41,474 bases of DNA from positions 1-41,474 of the forward strand of contig NZ_VSMK01000331.1 in assembly GCF_011682075.1 (NCBI RefSeq), in the 5' to 3' direction. Positions 1 to 7,386 of the stretch are shown in pieces. Every line of letters begins with the position of its first letter. Position 1 is the first letter of the stretch. The notes below the pieces were generated by a model. The model was not told where the DNA came from and made no database searches. It saw only the letters and a program-made list of their open reading frames with translations. Made by a program: the position numbers and the translations under genes. The stretch comes from Nitratidesulfovibrio liaohensis. Lineage in GTDB: Bacteria > Desulfobacterota > Desulfovibrionia > Desulfovibrionales > Desulfovibrionaceae.

Positions 1-315
1 GTGGCCCCGTGGCGCGGCTACGAAGAGGCCACGGCCCTGCCGCAGTTGCACAGCCTTATCGTGGGGGCCGCCGGCGTGCGCAGGGGGCTGGGCCGGGTGA
101 CGGCCCCGCTGCTGGTCATGCAGGCCCGGGGCGATGCCACCGTGCACTACTCCAATGCCCTGCACATTGCCGCCCACGTGGCCTCGCCCGACGTGACCCT
201 GAAGCTGTTCGACATCGTGGACCGGCGCGCCGGGCACCATGTCATCACCACCCATATGGAGTGCCGCGACCGGGTGAGCGGGGCGGTGCGCGACTTTGTG
301 CGTGGGTTATTTTGA
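1..315 (+). CDS. Alpha/beta hydrolase (carboxylesterase-like), C-terminal fragment
   Basis: Only the last 104 residues lie inside the window; the reading frame is open at the left edge, so the start and the nucleophilic serine are outside it. The visible part fits the end of an alpha/beta hydrolase of the carboxylesterase/monoacylglycerol lipase type. A strand reading PLLVMQARGDATVHYSNA carries the acid residue (Asp in RGD), and GHHVITTH carries the catalytic histidine, followed by the usual Arg-rich last helix. Such enzymes hydrolyse short-chain esters or monoglycerides, probably in the cytoplasm; the substrate cannot be read from this part. It ends at a TGA just before an AT-rich intergenic region and has no visible link with the glutamate synthase genes downstream. 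Confidence 0.7.
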   Translation: MAPWRGYEEATALPQLHSLIVGAAGVRRGLGRVTAPLLVMQARGDATVHYSNALHIAAHVASPDVTLKLFDIVDRRAGHHVITTHMECRDRVSGAVRDFVRGLF

Positions 316-672
316 TGGTACAAAAATGTTATTTTTCGCATTTTTTTCCGTTTTTTACAAAAGGCATAATTTCACAAGCTAATATTCTGCAACAATTGCA
401 CTGTTTCAGCTGTGTGGTTGGTCAATCCTGACCAGGAAAGGTGGCGGGATTGACGATTTTGCACGGAAACGTTAAATTCTGATCATGCCGGACGCTCCGC
501 GGGGATTGCGCTGCCGCTTCCCCGGCCCTTTGCCGCATGAGGCATGCTGTGGTTTGTTCCGATTTCCACCGGACACACCGGACACGCACACGGAAGCATG
601 CTATGCAGGGGGCGAACCGGTCCGCCGTTCCCGGCAGTATTCCCACAGGTTCGCCAAGCCGAGGTTACCAGC
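316..672. promoter_or_regulatory. Intergenic region upstream of glutamate synthase genes, with gapped palindrome
   Basis: This 357-base gap contains no convincing gene. Its first 100 bases are strikingly AT-rich for this genome (runs of T near 331-356). It contains possible -10 hexamers such as CATAAT (365-370) and TAATAT (380-385), but no well-spaced -35 partner. A gapped palindrome TGGTCA-N4-TGACCA lies at 419-434 and is a plausible operator. The GTG start at 673 is preceded by GAGG at 661-664. The promoter is inferred from base composition and position, and no known regulator is assigned. Confidence 0.4.
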
Positions 673-2196
673 GTGCATGTGAAGCCCATCAGTCAGCATT
701 TCAATGACTTCGTCATCGAGCGTGAGCGAGCCCGGTGCATCAACTGTGAAGTCTGCGTGCGCCAGTGTTCGTACGAGGCTCATTTCTGGGACGAGGCGCG
801 CCAGTTCGTGGTGCATGACAGCGCCCGCTGCGTGGGCTGCCACCGCTGCGCGGCCATGTGCCCCACCAGTTGCCTGACCATCCGCAAGAAGCCCTCGGAT
901 TTCCGCGACAACTCGCTGTGGACGTCCACGTACATCAAGCACATCTTCAAGCAGGCCGACACGGGCGGGGTGCTGTTGTCCGGCATGGGCAATCCGCAGC
1001 CCAAGCCCATCTACTGGGACAACATGCTGCTGGACGCCAGCCAGGTGACCAACCCCTCCATCGACCCGCTGCGCGAGCCCATGGAATTGCGCACCTTTCT
1101 GGGTGCCAAGCCCGACGCCGTGGACTTCATCCACACCCCGGAAGGTCCGCGCCTGAAGCAGCCCCTGCCGCCGCAACTGCAGCTGGAATACCCCATCATG
1201 TTCGCGGCCATGTCGTTCGGTGCCATCAACTTCAACCTGCACGTGGCCATGGCCCGCGCCGCCACGCAGCTCGGCATCTGTTACAACACCGGCGAAGGGG
1301 GCCTGCACCCGGACCTGTACCAGTACGGGGCCAACACCATCGTGCAGGTGGCATCCGGCCGGTTCGGCGTGCACAAGGACTACCTGAACGCCGGGGCCGC
1401 CGTGGAAATCAAGGTGGGGCAGGGCGCCAAGCCGGGCATAGGCGGGCACCTGCCGGGCGAGAAGATCGATGAGGAAGTCTCGCGCACCCGCATGGTGCCG
1501 CAAGGCTCCGACGCCATTTCGCCCGCGCCGCACCACGACATCTATTCCATAGAAGACCTGCTCCAGCTCATCTACGCCATCAAGGAATCCACCCGCTACC
1601 GGGTGCCCGTTGCCGTGAAGATCGCCGCCGTGCACAACGCCCCGGCCATCGCCTCCGGCATCGTGCGCGCCGGGGCGGATATCGTGGTCATCGACGGGTT
1701 CCGGGGCGGCACGGGCGCTGCCCCCACCATGATCCGCGACAACGTGGGCATTCCCATCGAACTGGCCCTTGCCTCGGTGGATAACCGCCTGCGCGACGAA
1801 GGCATCCGCAACCATGCCTCGCTGGTGGTGGCCGGGGGCGTGCGGTGCAGTGCCGACGTGGTGAAAGCCATCGCCCTGGGGGCCGACGCCGTGTACATCG
1901 GCACCGCCGCACTGGTGGCCGTGGGCTGCACCCTGTGTGGACGTTGCTACACCGGCAAGTGCCCATGGGGTATCGCCACCAATGCCGCGCAGCTCAAGAA
2001 GCGCCAGAACCCGGACGTGGCCGCGCAGCGCATGACCAATCTGGTCCGCGCCTGGGGCCACGAGATTCAGGAAATGCTGGGCGGCATGGGGCTGAACTCC
2101 ATCGAAAGCCTGCGCGGCAACCGCGACAAGCTGCGGGGCGTGGGGCTGAACGAGGTGGAGCTGAATGTCCTGGGCATCAAGCACGCCGGTCTGTAG
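673..2196 (+). CDS. Glutamate synthase-like FMN/iron-sulfur subunit with N-terminal ferredoxin domain
   Basis: This 507-residue protein combines an N-terminal 2[4Fe-4S] ferredoxin domain (Cys22/25/28/32 and Cys53/56/59/63 in CxxCxxCxxxC pattern) with the FMN-binding TIM-barrel of glutamate synthase. The barrel is recognised from the GEGGLHPD and GQGAKPGIGGHLPGEKI segments and from the later FRGGTGAAP loop. A Cys-rich motif (CTLCGRCYTGKCPWG) near the C-terminus is the usual cluster site of the family. It should convert 2-oxoglutarate plus ammonia, delivered by the partner glutaminase, to glutamate, with electrons from ferredoxin or another donor. GTG at 673 is chosen because GAGG lies 8 bases upstream and the protein then starts just before conserved sequence; GTG at 679 is an alternative. 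It is the first of three genes which together make up one split GltB. No NADPH-oxidising GltD gene is present. Confidence 0.88.
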   Translation: MHVKPISQHFNDFVIERERARCINCEVCVRQCSYEAHFWDEARQFVVHDSARCVGCHRCAAMCPTSCLTIRKKPSDFRDNSLWTSTYIKHIFKQADTGGVLLSGMGNPQPKPIYWDNMLLDASQVTNPSIDPLREPMELRTFLGAKPDAVDFIHTPEGPRLKQPLPPQLQLEYPIMFAAMSFGAINFNLHVAMARAATQLGICYNTGEGGLHPDLYQYGANTIVQVASGRFGVHKDYLNAGAAVEIKVGQGAKPGIGGHLPGEKIDEEVSRTRMVPQGSDAISPAPHHDIYSIEDLLQLIYAIKESTRYRVPVAVKIAAVHNAPAIASGIVRAGADIVVIDGFRGGTGAAPTMIRDNVGIPIELALASVDNRLRDEGIRNHASLVVAGGVRCSADVVKAIALGADAVYIGTAALVAVGCTLCGRCYTGKCPWGIATNAAQLKKRQNPDVAAQRMTNLVRAWGHEIQEMLGGMGLNSIESLRGNRDKLRGVGLNEVELNVLGIKHAGL

Positions 2197-2237
2197 TTGC
2201 GGTCGGAAACGACCATTTCGTGGGCAATGGTGGCGTC

Positions 2238-2301
2238 AAACCGTTTTTTTGCTCCGGTCGAGTACAGCAAGAGTACACTCCCTCCGCAAAAAAAACGGTT
2301 T
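2238..2301. repeat. Long inverted repeat in the glutamate synthase cluster
   Basis: The left arm AAACCGTTTTTTTGC (2238-2252) is complementary to 2286-2301 with a single extra A in the right arm. The 33-base loop contains GAGTACA twice (2260-2266 and 2271-2277), 11 bases apart. The structure lies 42 bases after the FMN subunit gene and 250 bases before the glutaminase gene. It could be a transcription attenuator, a weak terminator or a small repeat element. There is no clean U-tract after the stem, so strong termination is doubtful. Confidence 0.55.
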
Positions 2302-2368
2302 TCCTTGCCCTTGCCGCACGCTCTGGCCCTTTCCTGACCGCAACTGCGCACAGGTTTCGGTAGCTCCG

Positions 2369-2410
2369 GGCGGGTAAAGACAGAGTGCTGGCGCCTCAGC
2401 GCTACCCGCC
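2369..2410. promoter_or_regulatory. Second hairpin in the intergenic region before the glutaminase gene
   Basis: GGCGGGTA (2369-2376) pairs with TACCCGCC (2403-2410), and an inner GCTG/CAGC pairing can extend the stem. The 354-base gap (2197-2550) holds this hairpin and the longer inverted repeat before it, and no gene. Together they suggest a structured leader for the downstream glutaminase and GXGXG genes. I do not recognise a known riboswitch class. Confidence 0.35.
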
Positions 2411-2550
2411 GCCGGGGGTGTGCCGGGACCGATGGAAAAGAAGAGTTAAAGAAAAACTTCAAGTTGGCGTAACCCGTCAGCACGATGGAATATGCACGCA
2501 CCGGCTATGCGGGATTGCTCCCGCCAGGTCGGACACCACGGAGAAAGGCC

Positions 2551-3660
2551 ATGCAGGCTCCACGCGATTTCTGGCATTTCGATAAGGATATTTCCGGCTG
2601 CGGCGTGTTCGGCGTCATCGACCGGGCGCGGCGGCTCATACCGGGGTCGGAACCCATCGCGGCCATGTGCACCATGCACGACCGGGGCAACGGCCTTGGC
2701 GGCGGCTTTGCGGCCTACGGCATCTATCCTGACCGGGCGGACTGGTACGCCTTCCACCTGATGTGCGACGACCGCGACGCGTTGGAACGGGCCGAGGGCG
2801 TCATCAAGCAGTTCCACGACATCCGCCATTCCGAGCCCATCCCCACCCGTAAGGTGGCCAGCGTGAAGAACCCGCCCGTGGTCTGGCGCTTCTTTGTCAC
2901 GCCCAAGTCCAACCGGCCTGCATGGGCCACCGGGGACGAGGCCGACTACATGGTGGGCACGGTGATGCACATCAACACCAAGGTGCCCGGCGTGTTCGTG
3001 TTTTCCAGCGGCAAGGACATGGGCGCCTTCAAGGGCGTGGGCTTTCCGGAGGACATAGCCGATTTCTTCCGGCTGGACGAATACCATGCCCACATGTGGA
3101 CCGGGCACAACCGCTTTCCCACCAACACGCCCGGCTGGTGGGGCGGGGCGCATCCGTTCACGTTGCTGGACTGGGCCATCGTGCACAACGGCGAAATCTC
3201 GTCCTACGGCATCAACAAGCGCTACCTGTGCCAGCACGGCTACGAGTGCACCCTGATGACCGACACCGAGGTGGTGGCCTATCTGATCGATCTTTTGATC
3301 CGCAAGCACGGCCTGACCAAGCGCGAGGCCAGTTGGGTGTTCGCGCCGCCGTTCTGGGACGAGGTGGACCGCATGCCCGAGGCCGAGCGAGAGGCCTTCA
3401 AGGCCCTGCGCATGGTCTACGGCCCGGCCCTGCTCAACGGTCCGTTCGCCATTCTGGTGACGGATTCCAACGGCATGATGGGCCTCAACGACCGGGTCAA
3501 GCTGCGCCCGCTGGTGGTGGCCGAACAGGGCGACCGGGTGTTCATGTCCAGCGAGGAAAGCTCCATCCGCGAAGTGTGCCGCGACCTTGACCGGGTCTGG
3601 GCGCCCAAGGCGGGCCAGCCCGTGATTGTTGATTACCTGCCGCAGGGGGGTGCAGCATGA
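2551..3660 (+). CDS. Class II glutamine amidotransferase (glutaminase part of glutamate synthase)
   Basis: This 369-residue protein matches the N-terminal glutaminase domain of GltB, here as a separate gene. Class II amidotransferases use an N-terminal cysteine exposed by removal of a short leader; Cys17 in the segment DISGCGVFGVI is the obvious candidate. The motifs WTGHNRFPTNTPGWWGGAHPF and VHNGEISSYG are typical for this fold (Ntn hydrolase). Its role is to hydrolyse glutamine and pass ammonia to the FMN subunit encoded upstream. ATG at 2551 is preferred over the upstream in-frame start at 2485, because GGAG stands 7 bases before it and the extra residues are not conserved. It overlaps the next gene by four bases (ATGA), which indicates translational coupling. 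Confidence 0.88.
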   Translation: MQAPRDFWHFDKDISGCGVFGVIDRARRLIPGSEPIAAMCTMHDRGNGLGGGFAAYGIYPDRADWYAFHLMCDDRDALERAEGVIKQFHDIRHSEPIPTRKVASVKNPPVVWRFFVTPKSNRPAWATGDEADYMVGTVMHINTKVPGVFVFSSGKDMGAFKGVGFPEDIADFFRLDEYHAHMWTGHNRFPTNTPGWWGGAHPFTLLDWAIVHNGEISSYGINKRYLCQHGYECTLMTDTEVVAYLIDLLIRKHGLTKREASWVFAPPFWDEVDRMPEAEREAFKALRMVYGPALLNGPFAILVTDSNGMMGLNDRVKLRPLVVAEQGDRVFMSSEESSIREVCRDLDRVWAPKAGQPVIVDYLPQGGAA

Positions 3661-4502
3661 GCGCCGATGTGATGTGCGACGATAAGGGCTTCTGCGTGCA
3701 GCGCGAGGGCGAGCGGTGCGTCATCGACGCCACCGGCGTCTACTACCGCCAGCTCAATGAACACATCCGCGCCGCGATGGAGCACGGCGTCACCGACATC
3801 GAGGTGGTGCAGGTGCGCGGGCAGCGCTACATCGCCACCGCCGTGGAGGGAGACGTGCGCTTCACCGTGCGCGGCGTGCCGGGGCAGGACCTGGGCGCGT
3901 TCATGCGCGGCCCCACCATCCATGTGCACGGCAACGCGCAGGACGGCGTGGGCAACACCATGGACGGCGGGCGCATCGTCATCCACGGCATGGCGGGCGA
4001 CGTGCTGGGCTACGCCATGCGCGACGGGCGCATCCTGGTGCGCGGCGACGTGGGCTACCGCGTGGGCATCCACATGAAGGCCTACATGGACCGCGTGCCG
4101 GTGATCGTGGTGGGCGGCAAGGCGGGCGACTTTCTGGGCGAATACATGGCGGGCGGGGCCATCATTTTGTTGGGCATGCATTCCGGCATGGCCGATGCGC
4201 CCATCACCGGGCGCAATCTGGGCACCGGCATGCACGGCGGGGTCATCTATCTGCGCGGTCGGGTGCCGGAATACCAGCTTGGACCGGGCCTTTCCATGGA
4301 ACCGCTGGACGAGGCGGACCTGGAGTTCCTGCGCGGGCATATTGCCGACTTTGCGGCAGAATTCGCGGGCGAGTTCGGGGCCGATGGCACGGAACCCGCC
4401 GATGCCGAGGCGCTGGCCGTGGCCATCCTGTCCGAGCCGTTCGTGAAGATCCGTCCCTTTTCGCACCGCCCCTACGGCAACATGTACGTGGGGACCAATT
4501 AG
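3657..4502 (+). CDS. Glutamate synthase GXGXG domain subunit
   Basis: The 281-residue product corresponds to the C-terminal GXGXG beta-helix domain of GltB. It shows the repeated glycine-rich turns (for example MDGGRIVIHGMAGD, MRDGRILVRGDVG and MAGGAIILLG) that stack into a right-handed parallel beta-helix. In the full enzyme this domain is structural and supports the ammonia channel between the glutaminase and FMN sites. The start overlaps the stop of the glutaminase gene (ATGA at 3657-3660), so the two are translated together. With the ferredoxin/FMN gene it completes a GltB split into three polypeptides, an arrangement also found in archaea and other anaerobes. An intrinsic terminator follows at 4548. 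Confidence 0.87.
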   Translation: MSADVMCDDKGFCVQREGERCVIDATGVYYRQLNEHIRAAMEHGVTDIEVVQVRGQRYIATAVEGDVRFTVRGVPGQDLGAFMRGPTIHVHGNAQDGVGNTMDGGRIVIHGMAGDVLGYAMRDGRILVRGDVGYRVGIHMKAYMDRVPVIVVGGKAGDFLGEYMAGGAIILLGMHSGMADAPITGRNLGTGMHGGVIYLRGRVPEYQLGPGLSMEPLDEADLEFLRGHIADFAAEFAGEFGADGTEPADAEALAVAILSEPFVKIRPFSHRPYGNMYVGTN

Positions 4503-4547
4503 CCCGCATCGTCAACCCGCCGGAATGGCGACATGACGGAATGCGTG

Positions 4548-4580
4548 AAGGCCCCGGAGCATGAATGTTCCGGGGCCTTT
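4548..4580 (+). terminator. Intrinsic terminator after glutamate synthase genes
   Basis: A perfect 11-bp stem (AAGGCCCCGGA at 4548-4558 with TCCGGGGCCTT at 4569-4579) and a 10-base loop end in TTT. It lies 46 bases after the stop of the GXGXG subunit gene. It separates the glutamate synthase genes from the antiporter gene. Confidence 0.85.
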
Positions 4581-4718
4581 CATGTTGCGCTTCGTCATTT
4601 CGGGCATGTCGGGGGTTGCACGACATGCCCGGAGTACGCATATTATCACATTGGTCCGCATTTCCGCGTTTCCGGTGCCGCCCCGCGCGCCGCGCCTTCA
4701 CCCCGACCGGAGCCCTGC

Positions 4719-6641
4719 ATGCCTCACAACATCGATCTCATCCTGACCCTGGCGGGCGGCCTTACCGCCGCGCTTGCCCTTGGTTTCATCACCCAGAAAC
4801 TGCGCCTGTCGCCCATCGTGGGCTACCTGCTGGCGGGCATGGTGGTGGGGCCGTATTCGCCGGGTTTCGTGGCCGATGCGGACACGGCCACCCAGTTCGC
4901 CGAGTTGGGCGTCATTCTGCTGATGTTCGGGGTGGGGCTGCATTTTCATCTCAAGGATCTGATGGCCGTGCGCTCCGTGGCCGTGCCGGGGGCCATCGTG
5001 CAGATAGCCGCTGCCACCGTGCTGGGCATGCTGGCCACGCATTTCTTCGGCTGGTCGTGGACGGCGGGGGCCGTGTTCGGCATGGCCATTTCCGTGGCCA
5101 GCACCGTGGTGCTTACCCGCGTGCTGGCCGACAACCGGGCCATGCACACCCCCGTGGGCCATGTGGCCATCGGCTGGCTGGTGGTGGAGGACCTGTTCAC
5201 CATCCTTGTGCTGGTGCTGCTGCCCGCGTTGTTTCCGCCCGCTTCAGCGTCTGGCGCTCCTGTATCGGTGTGGGGCACGCTGGGCACCACCACCCTGAAA
5301 CTGGGCGCCCTGGTGGTGTTCACCCTGGTGGCCGGCCAGCGGGTGATTCCGCTGCTGCTGTCCTACGTGGCCCGTACCGGCACGCGCGACCTGTTCACCC
5401 TGGCCGTGCTGGTGCTGGCACTGGGCATTGCCGTGGGGGCGGCGGAGTTCTTCGGCGCGTCCATGGCGTTGGGGGCCTTTCTTGCGGGCATGGTTGTGGG
5501 GCAGTCCGAGTTCAGTGCCCGCGCGGCGGCAGAGGCGCTGCCCATGCGCGATGCCTTTGCGGTGCTGTTCTTCGTGTCCGTTGGCATGCTGTTCGACCCC
5601 GCCTCGCTGGCCACCGGCTGGCCGCTGATGCTGGTCACCCTGGCCATCGTGCTGCTGGGCAAGCCGCTGGCCGCGCTGCTGGTGGTGCTGGTGCTGGGGC
5701 ACCCCCTGCGCAAGGCCGTTTCCGTGGCCGTGGCACTGGCCCAGATCGGCGAGTTTTCGTTCATTCTCGCCTCGCTGGGCACGGCGCTGGGCGTGCTGCC
5801 GCCAGAGGCGGGCAACGCCCTTGTGGTGGCAGCGGTGGTGTCCATCACCCTCAACCCCATGTTGTACAAGGGGATCGATCCCCTGATGAAGGCACTGGCG
5901 CGTCGGGGCATTGGCGTGGCGCGTCCGGCTGCCGGGGATGGTCCCGTGCCGGGTCCGGTCGATGATGCGCACCGCGTGGTGCTGATCGGCTACGGCCCGG
6001 TGGGGCGGGCCATCGCCCGCATCCTGCGCGACAACGACATGGACGTGGCGGTGGTGGAGATGAACATCGACACCGTGCGCGAACTGCATGAGCAGGCCGT
6101 GCTTGAGGCGGCCCCCCTGAAAGCGCAGGCCGAGGGCCCGGGCAACATGGCGGGTCCGGACAACATGGCGGGTCCGGGCAGCATGGCGGGCGCGGGCAGC
6201 ATGGCGGGCGCGGCTGGCAAAGCGGGCACCGACGCTGCCAGCGGTGACGATTCCGGCTGTATCGACGGCTCGGCCGATCAGGGGGGCCATGTCGAACACC
6301 CCCTGCGGCCCCTGCACGCCGTGCACGGCGACGCCACCCAGGCCGAGATACTGCGCCATGCGGGCCTGGAAGAGGCGGAGGCGCTGATCATCTCCACGGT
6401 GACGGCCCCCGCACGCGACATCATCGAGGTGGCCCGGGCGGTGAACCCCAATGTGCGCATCCTCATCCACACCACCTACCTGCGCGAGGCAGAGGCCCTG
6501 CGCGCGGGCGGGGCCGAGGTGGTCTTTTCCGGCGAGGGGGCGGTGGCCCTGTCGCTGTCCACCTTCCTTCTGCGCGAACTGGGCGCCACCGACGAGCAGG
6601 TGGAGGCCGAGCGCAGGCGCATCCGCCACGACTTCTGCTGA
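4719..6641 (+). CDS. KefB/YbaL-type cation:proton antiporter (CPA2) with RCK domain
   Basis: This 640-residue inner-membrane protein has about twelve hydrophobic segments in its first 400 residues with CPA2 hallmarks (LSPIVGYLLAGMVVGP near the N-terminus; LGAFLAGMVVGQSEF in the middle). A C-terminal Rossmann RCK/TrkA-N domain begins VVLIGYGPVGRAIARIL. It should exchange K+ or Na+ for protons, gated by a nucleotide or metabolite at the RCK domain. ATG at 4719 is preceded by GGAG at a 6-base spacing; the frame is open upstream to 4533 but that part resembles no antiporter. Unusual: the RCK fold is interrupted by about 60 residues of low complexity, including four copies of a six-residue repeat ([PA][GD][NS]MAG, DNA 6138-6209), before it resumes at HAVHGDATQAEIL. 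Confidence 0.85.
   Translation: MPHNIDLILTLAGGLTAALALGFITQKLRLSPIVGYLLAGMVVGPYSPGFVADADTATQFAELGVILLMFGVGLHFHLKDLMAVRSVAVPGAIVQIAAATVLGMLATHFFGWSWTAGAVFGMAISVASTVVLTRVLADNRAMHTPVGHVAIGWLVVEDLFTILVLVLLPALFPPASASGAPVSVWGTLGTTTLKLGALVVFTLVAGQRVIPLLLSYVARTGTRDLFTLAVLVLALGIAVGAAEFFGASMALGAFLAGMVVGQSEFSARAAAEALPMRDAFAVLFFVSVGMLFDPASLATGWPLMLVTLAIVLLGKPLAALLVVLVLGHPLRKAVSVAVALAQIGEFSFILASLGTALGVLPPEAGNALVVAAVVSITLNPMLYKGIDPLMKALARRGIGVARPAAGDGPVPGPVDDAHRVVLIGYGPVGRAIARILRDNDMDVAVVEMNIDTVRELHEQAVLEAAPLKAQAEGPGNMAGPDNMAGPGSMAGAGSMAGAAGKAGTDAASGDDSGCIDGSADQGGHVEHPLRPLHAVHGDATQAEILRHAGLEEAEALIISTVTAPARDIIEVARAVNPNVRILIHTTYLREAEALRAGGAEVVFSGEGAVALSLSTFLLRELGATDEQVEAERRRIRHDFC
6138..6209 (+). repeat. Four 18-bp tandem repeats inside the antiporter gene
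   Basis: Four in-frame 18-base units encode PGNMAG, PDNMAG, PGSMAG and AGSMAG. They lie inside the low-complexity insertion of the antiporter's RCK domain. The unit length is a multiple of three, so copy-number changes would keep the frame. Confidence 0.85.
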
Positions 6642-6859
6642 TACCTTACGTGCCATCCGGAAGGCTGGTGCATTTTCGCAGCCAGCTTCTGCCAGGCAGG
6701 GCATGCCTGTCGCCGTCTGCCTTCCGGCGCGCGCGCCGCACCGGCCACGCGGTCCGGCGGCCAGAAAAGCGTTGAAAAAAAAGGCCACGGCAGGTAGGTA
6801 AGTCACGTTTTGCGACCATAACGCCCTCCCAGCGGGGGCGTAACCTTCAAGGAGGCATC
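6642..6859. promoter_or_regulatory. Probable promoter region of yajC
   Basis: The region between the antiporter and yajC holds TTGAAA (6772-6777) and, 17 bases later, TAGGTA (6795-6800), a poor sigma-70 type pair. A short hairpin (ACGCCC/GGGCGT near 6821-6841) precedes the AAGGAGG ribosome-binding site of yajC. Assignment as a promoter is tentative. Confidence 0.3.
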
Positions 6860-7261
6860 ATGCTCTGGACCAACGTGGCGTACGCCATGGGCGCGGGTCA
6901 GTCGGCGGGCGGCGGGGCCAACCCCATCGCGTCTTTCGTGCCGCTGATTCTCATGTTCGCCATTTTCTACTTTCTCCTGATTCGTCCCCAGCAGAAGAAG
7001 GCCAAGGAACACAAGGCCATGCTGGAGTCCATCAAGAAGGGCGACAACGTGGTGACCGCCGGCGGCATCTACGCCCGCGTGTTCGAAGTGCAGGACGACG
7101 TGCTGGTGCTCGACCTTGGCGAAACCAAGATCCGCGTGGGCCGTTCCTTCGTCAGCGCGGTCATCGACCCCAAGGCGAAGAAGGAAGAAAGGAAGCCTGC
7201 CGACAAGAAGGCTGCCAAGGACGCGGACAAGAAGGAAGAAGGGAAGGACGGGCAGAAGTAG
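6860..7261 (+). CDS. yajC: Sec translocon accessory subunit YajC
   Basis: The 133-residue product has a short N-terminal part, one transmembrane helix (FVPLILMFAIFYFLLIRPQQ) and the conserved basic stretch RPQQKKAKEH directly after it. A cytoplasmic beta-rich domain (GDNVVTAGGIYARV) follows, all typical of YajC. YajC associates with SecDF and the SecYEG translocon in the inner membrane. The C-terminal 30 residues are an unusually Lys/Glu/Asp-rich tail beyond the usual family length of about 110. The start has a strong AAGGAGG site 6 bases upstream. It is followed by secD and secF in the classical order, with a terminator-like hairpin between yajC and secD. Confidence 0.95.
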   Translation: MLWTNVAYAMGAGQSAGGGANPIASFVPLILMFAIFYFLLIRPQQKKAKEHKAMLESIKKGDNVVTAGGIYARVFEVQDDVLVLDLGETKIRVGRSFVSAVIDPKAKKEERKPADKKAAKDADKKEEGKDGQK

Positions 7262-7281
7262 CCCTGTCTCCCTCGGCATGG

Positions 7282-7328
7282 GGCAAGCACGCGCGCCGTC
7301 ATCCTGGCTGGCGCCTGCTTGCCTTTTT
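7282..7328 (+). terminator. Terminator-like hairpin between yajC and secD
   Basis: GGCAAGCA (7282-7289) pairs with TGCTTGCC (7316-7323), with further GC pairs inside, and five T residues follow directly. Because secD starts only 59 bases later, it may act as a partial terminator that keeps YajC in excess over SecDF, rather than as an operon end. Confidence 0.6.
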
Positions 7329-7386
7329 GCCGTGAATGCGGCCGCGCGCCGCACCCGCGTGACATACCGCAACTCCAGGAGTCGCA

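Noticed and set aside
601-2184. A 527-residue open frame on the minus strand opposite the FMN subunit gene
   Set aside because: It mirrors a well-supported gene, has low-complexity His/Gly/Val-rich composition typical of antisense frames in GC-rich DNA, and shows no recognisable domain.
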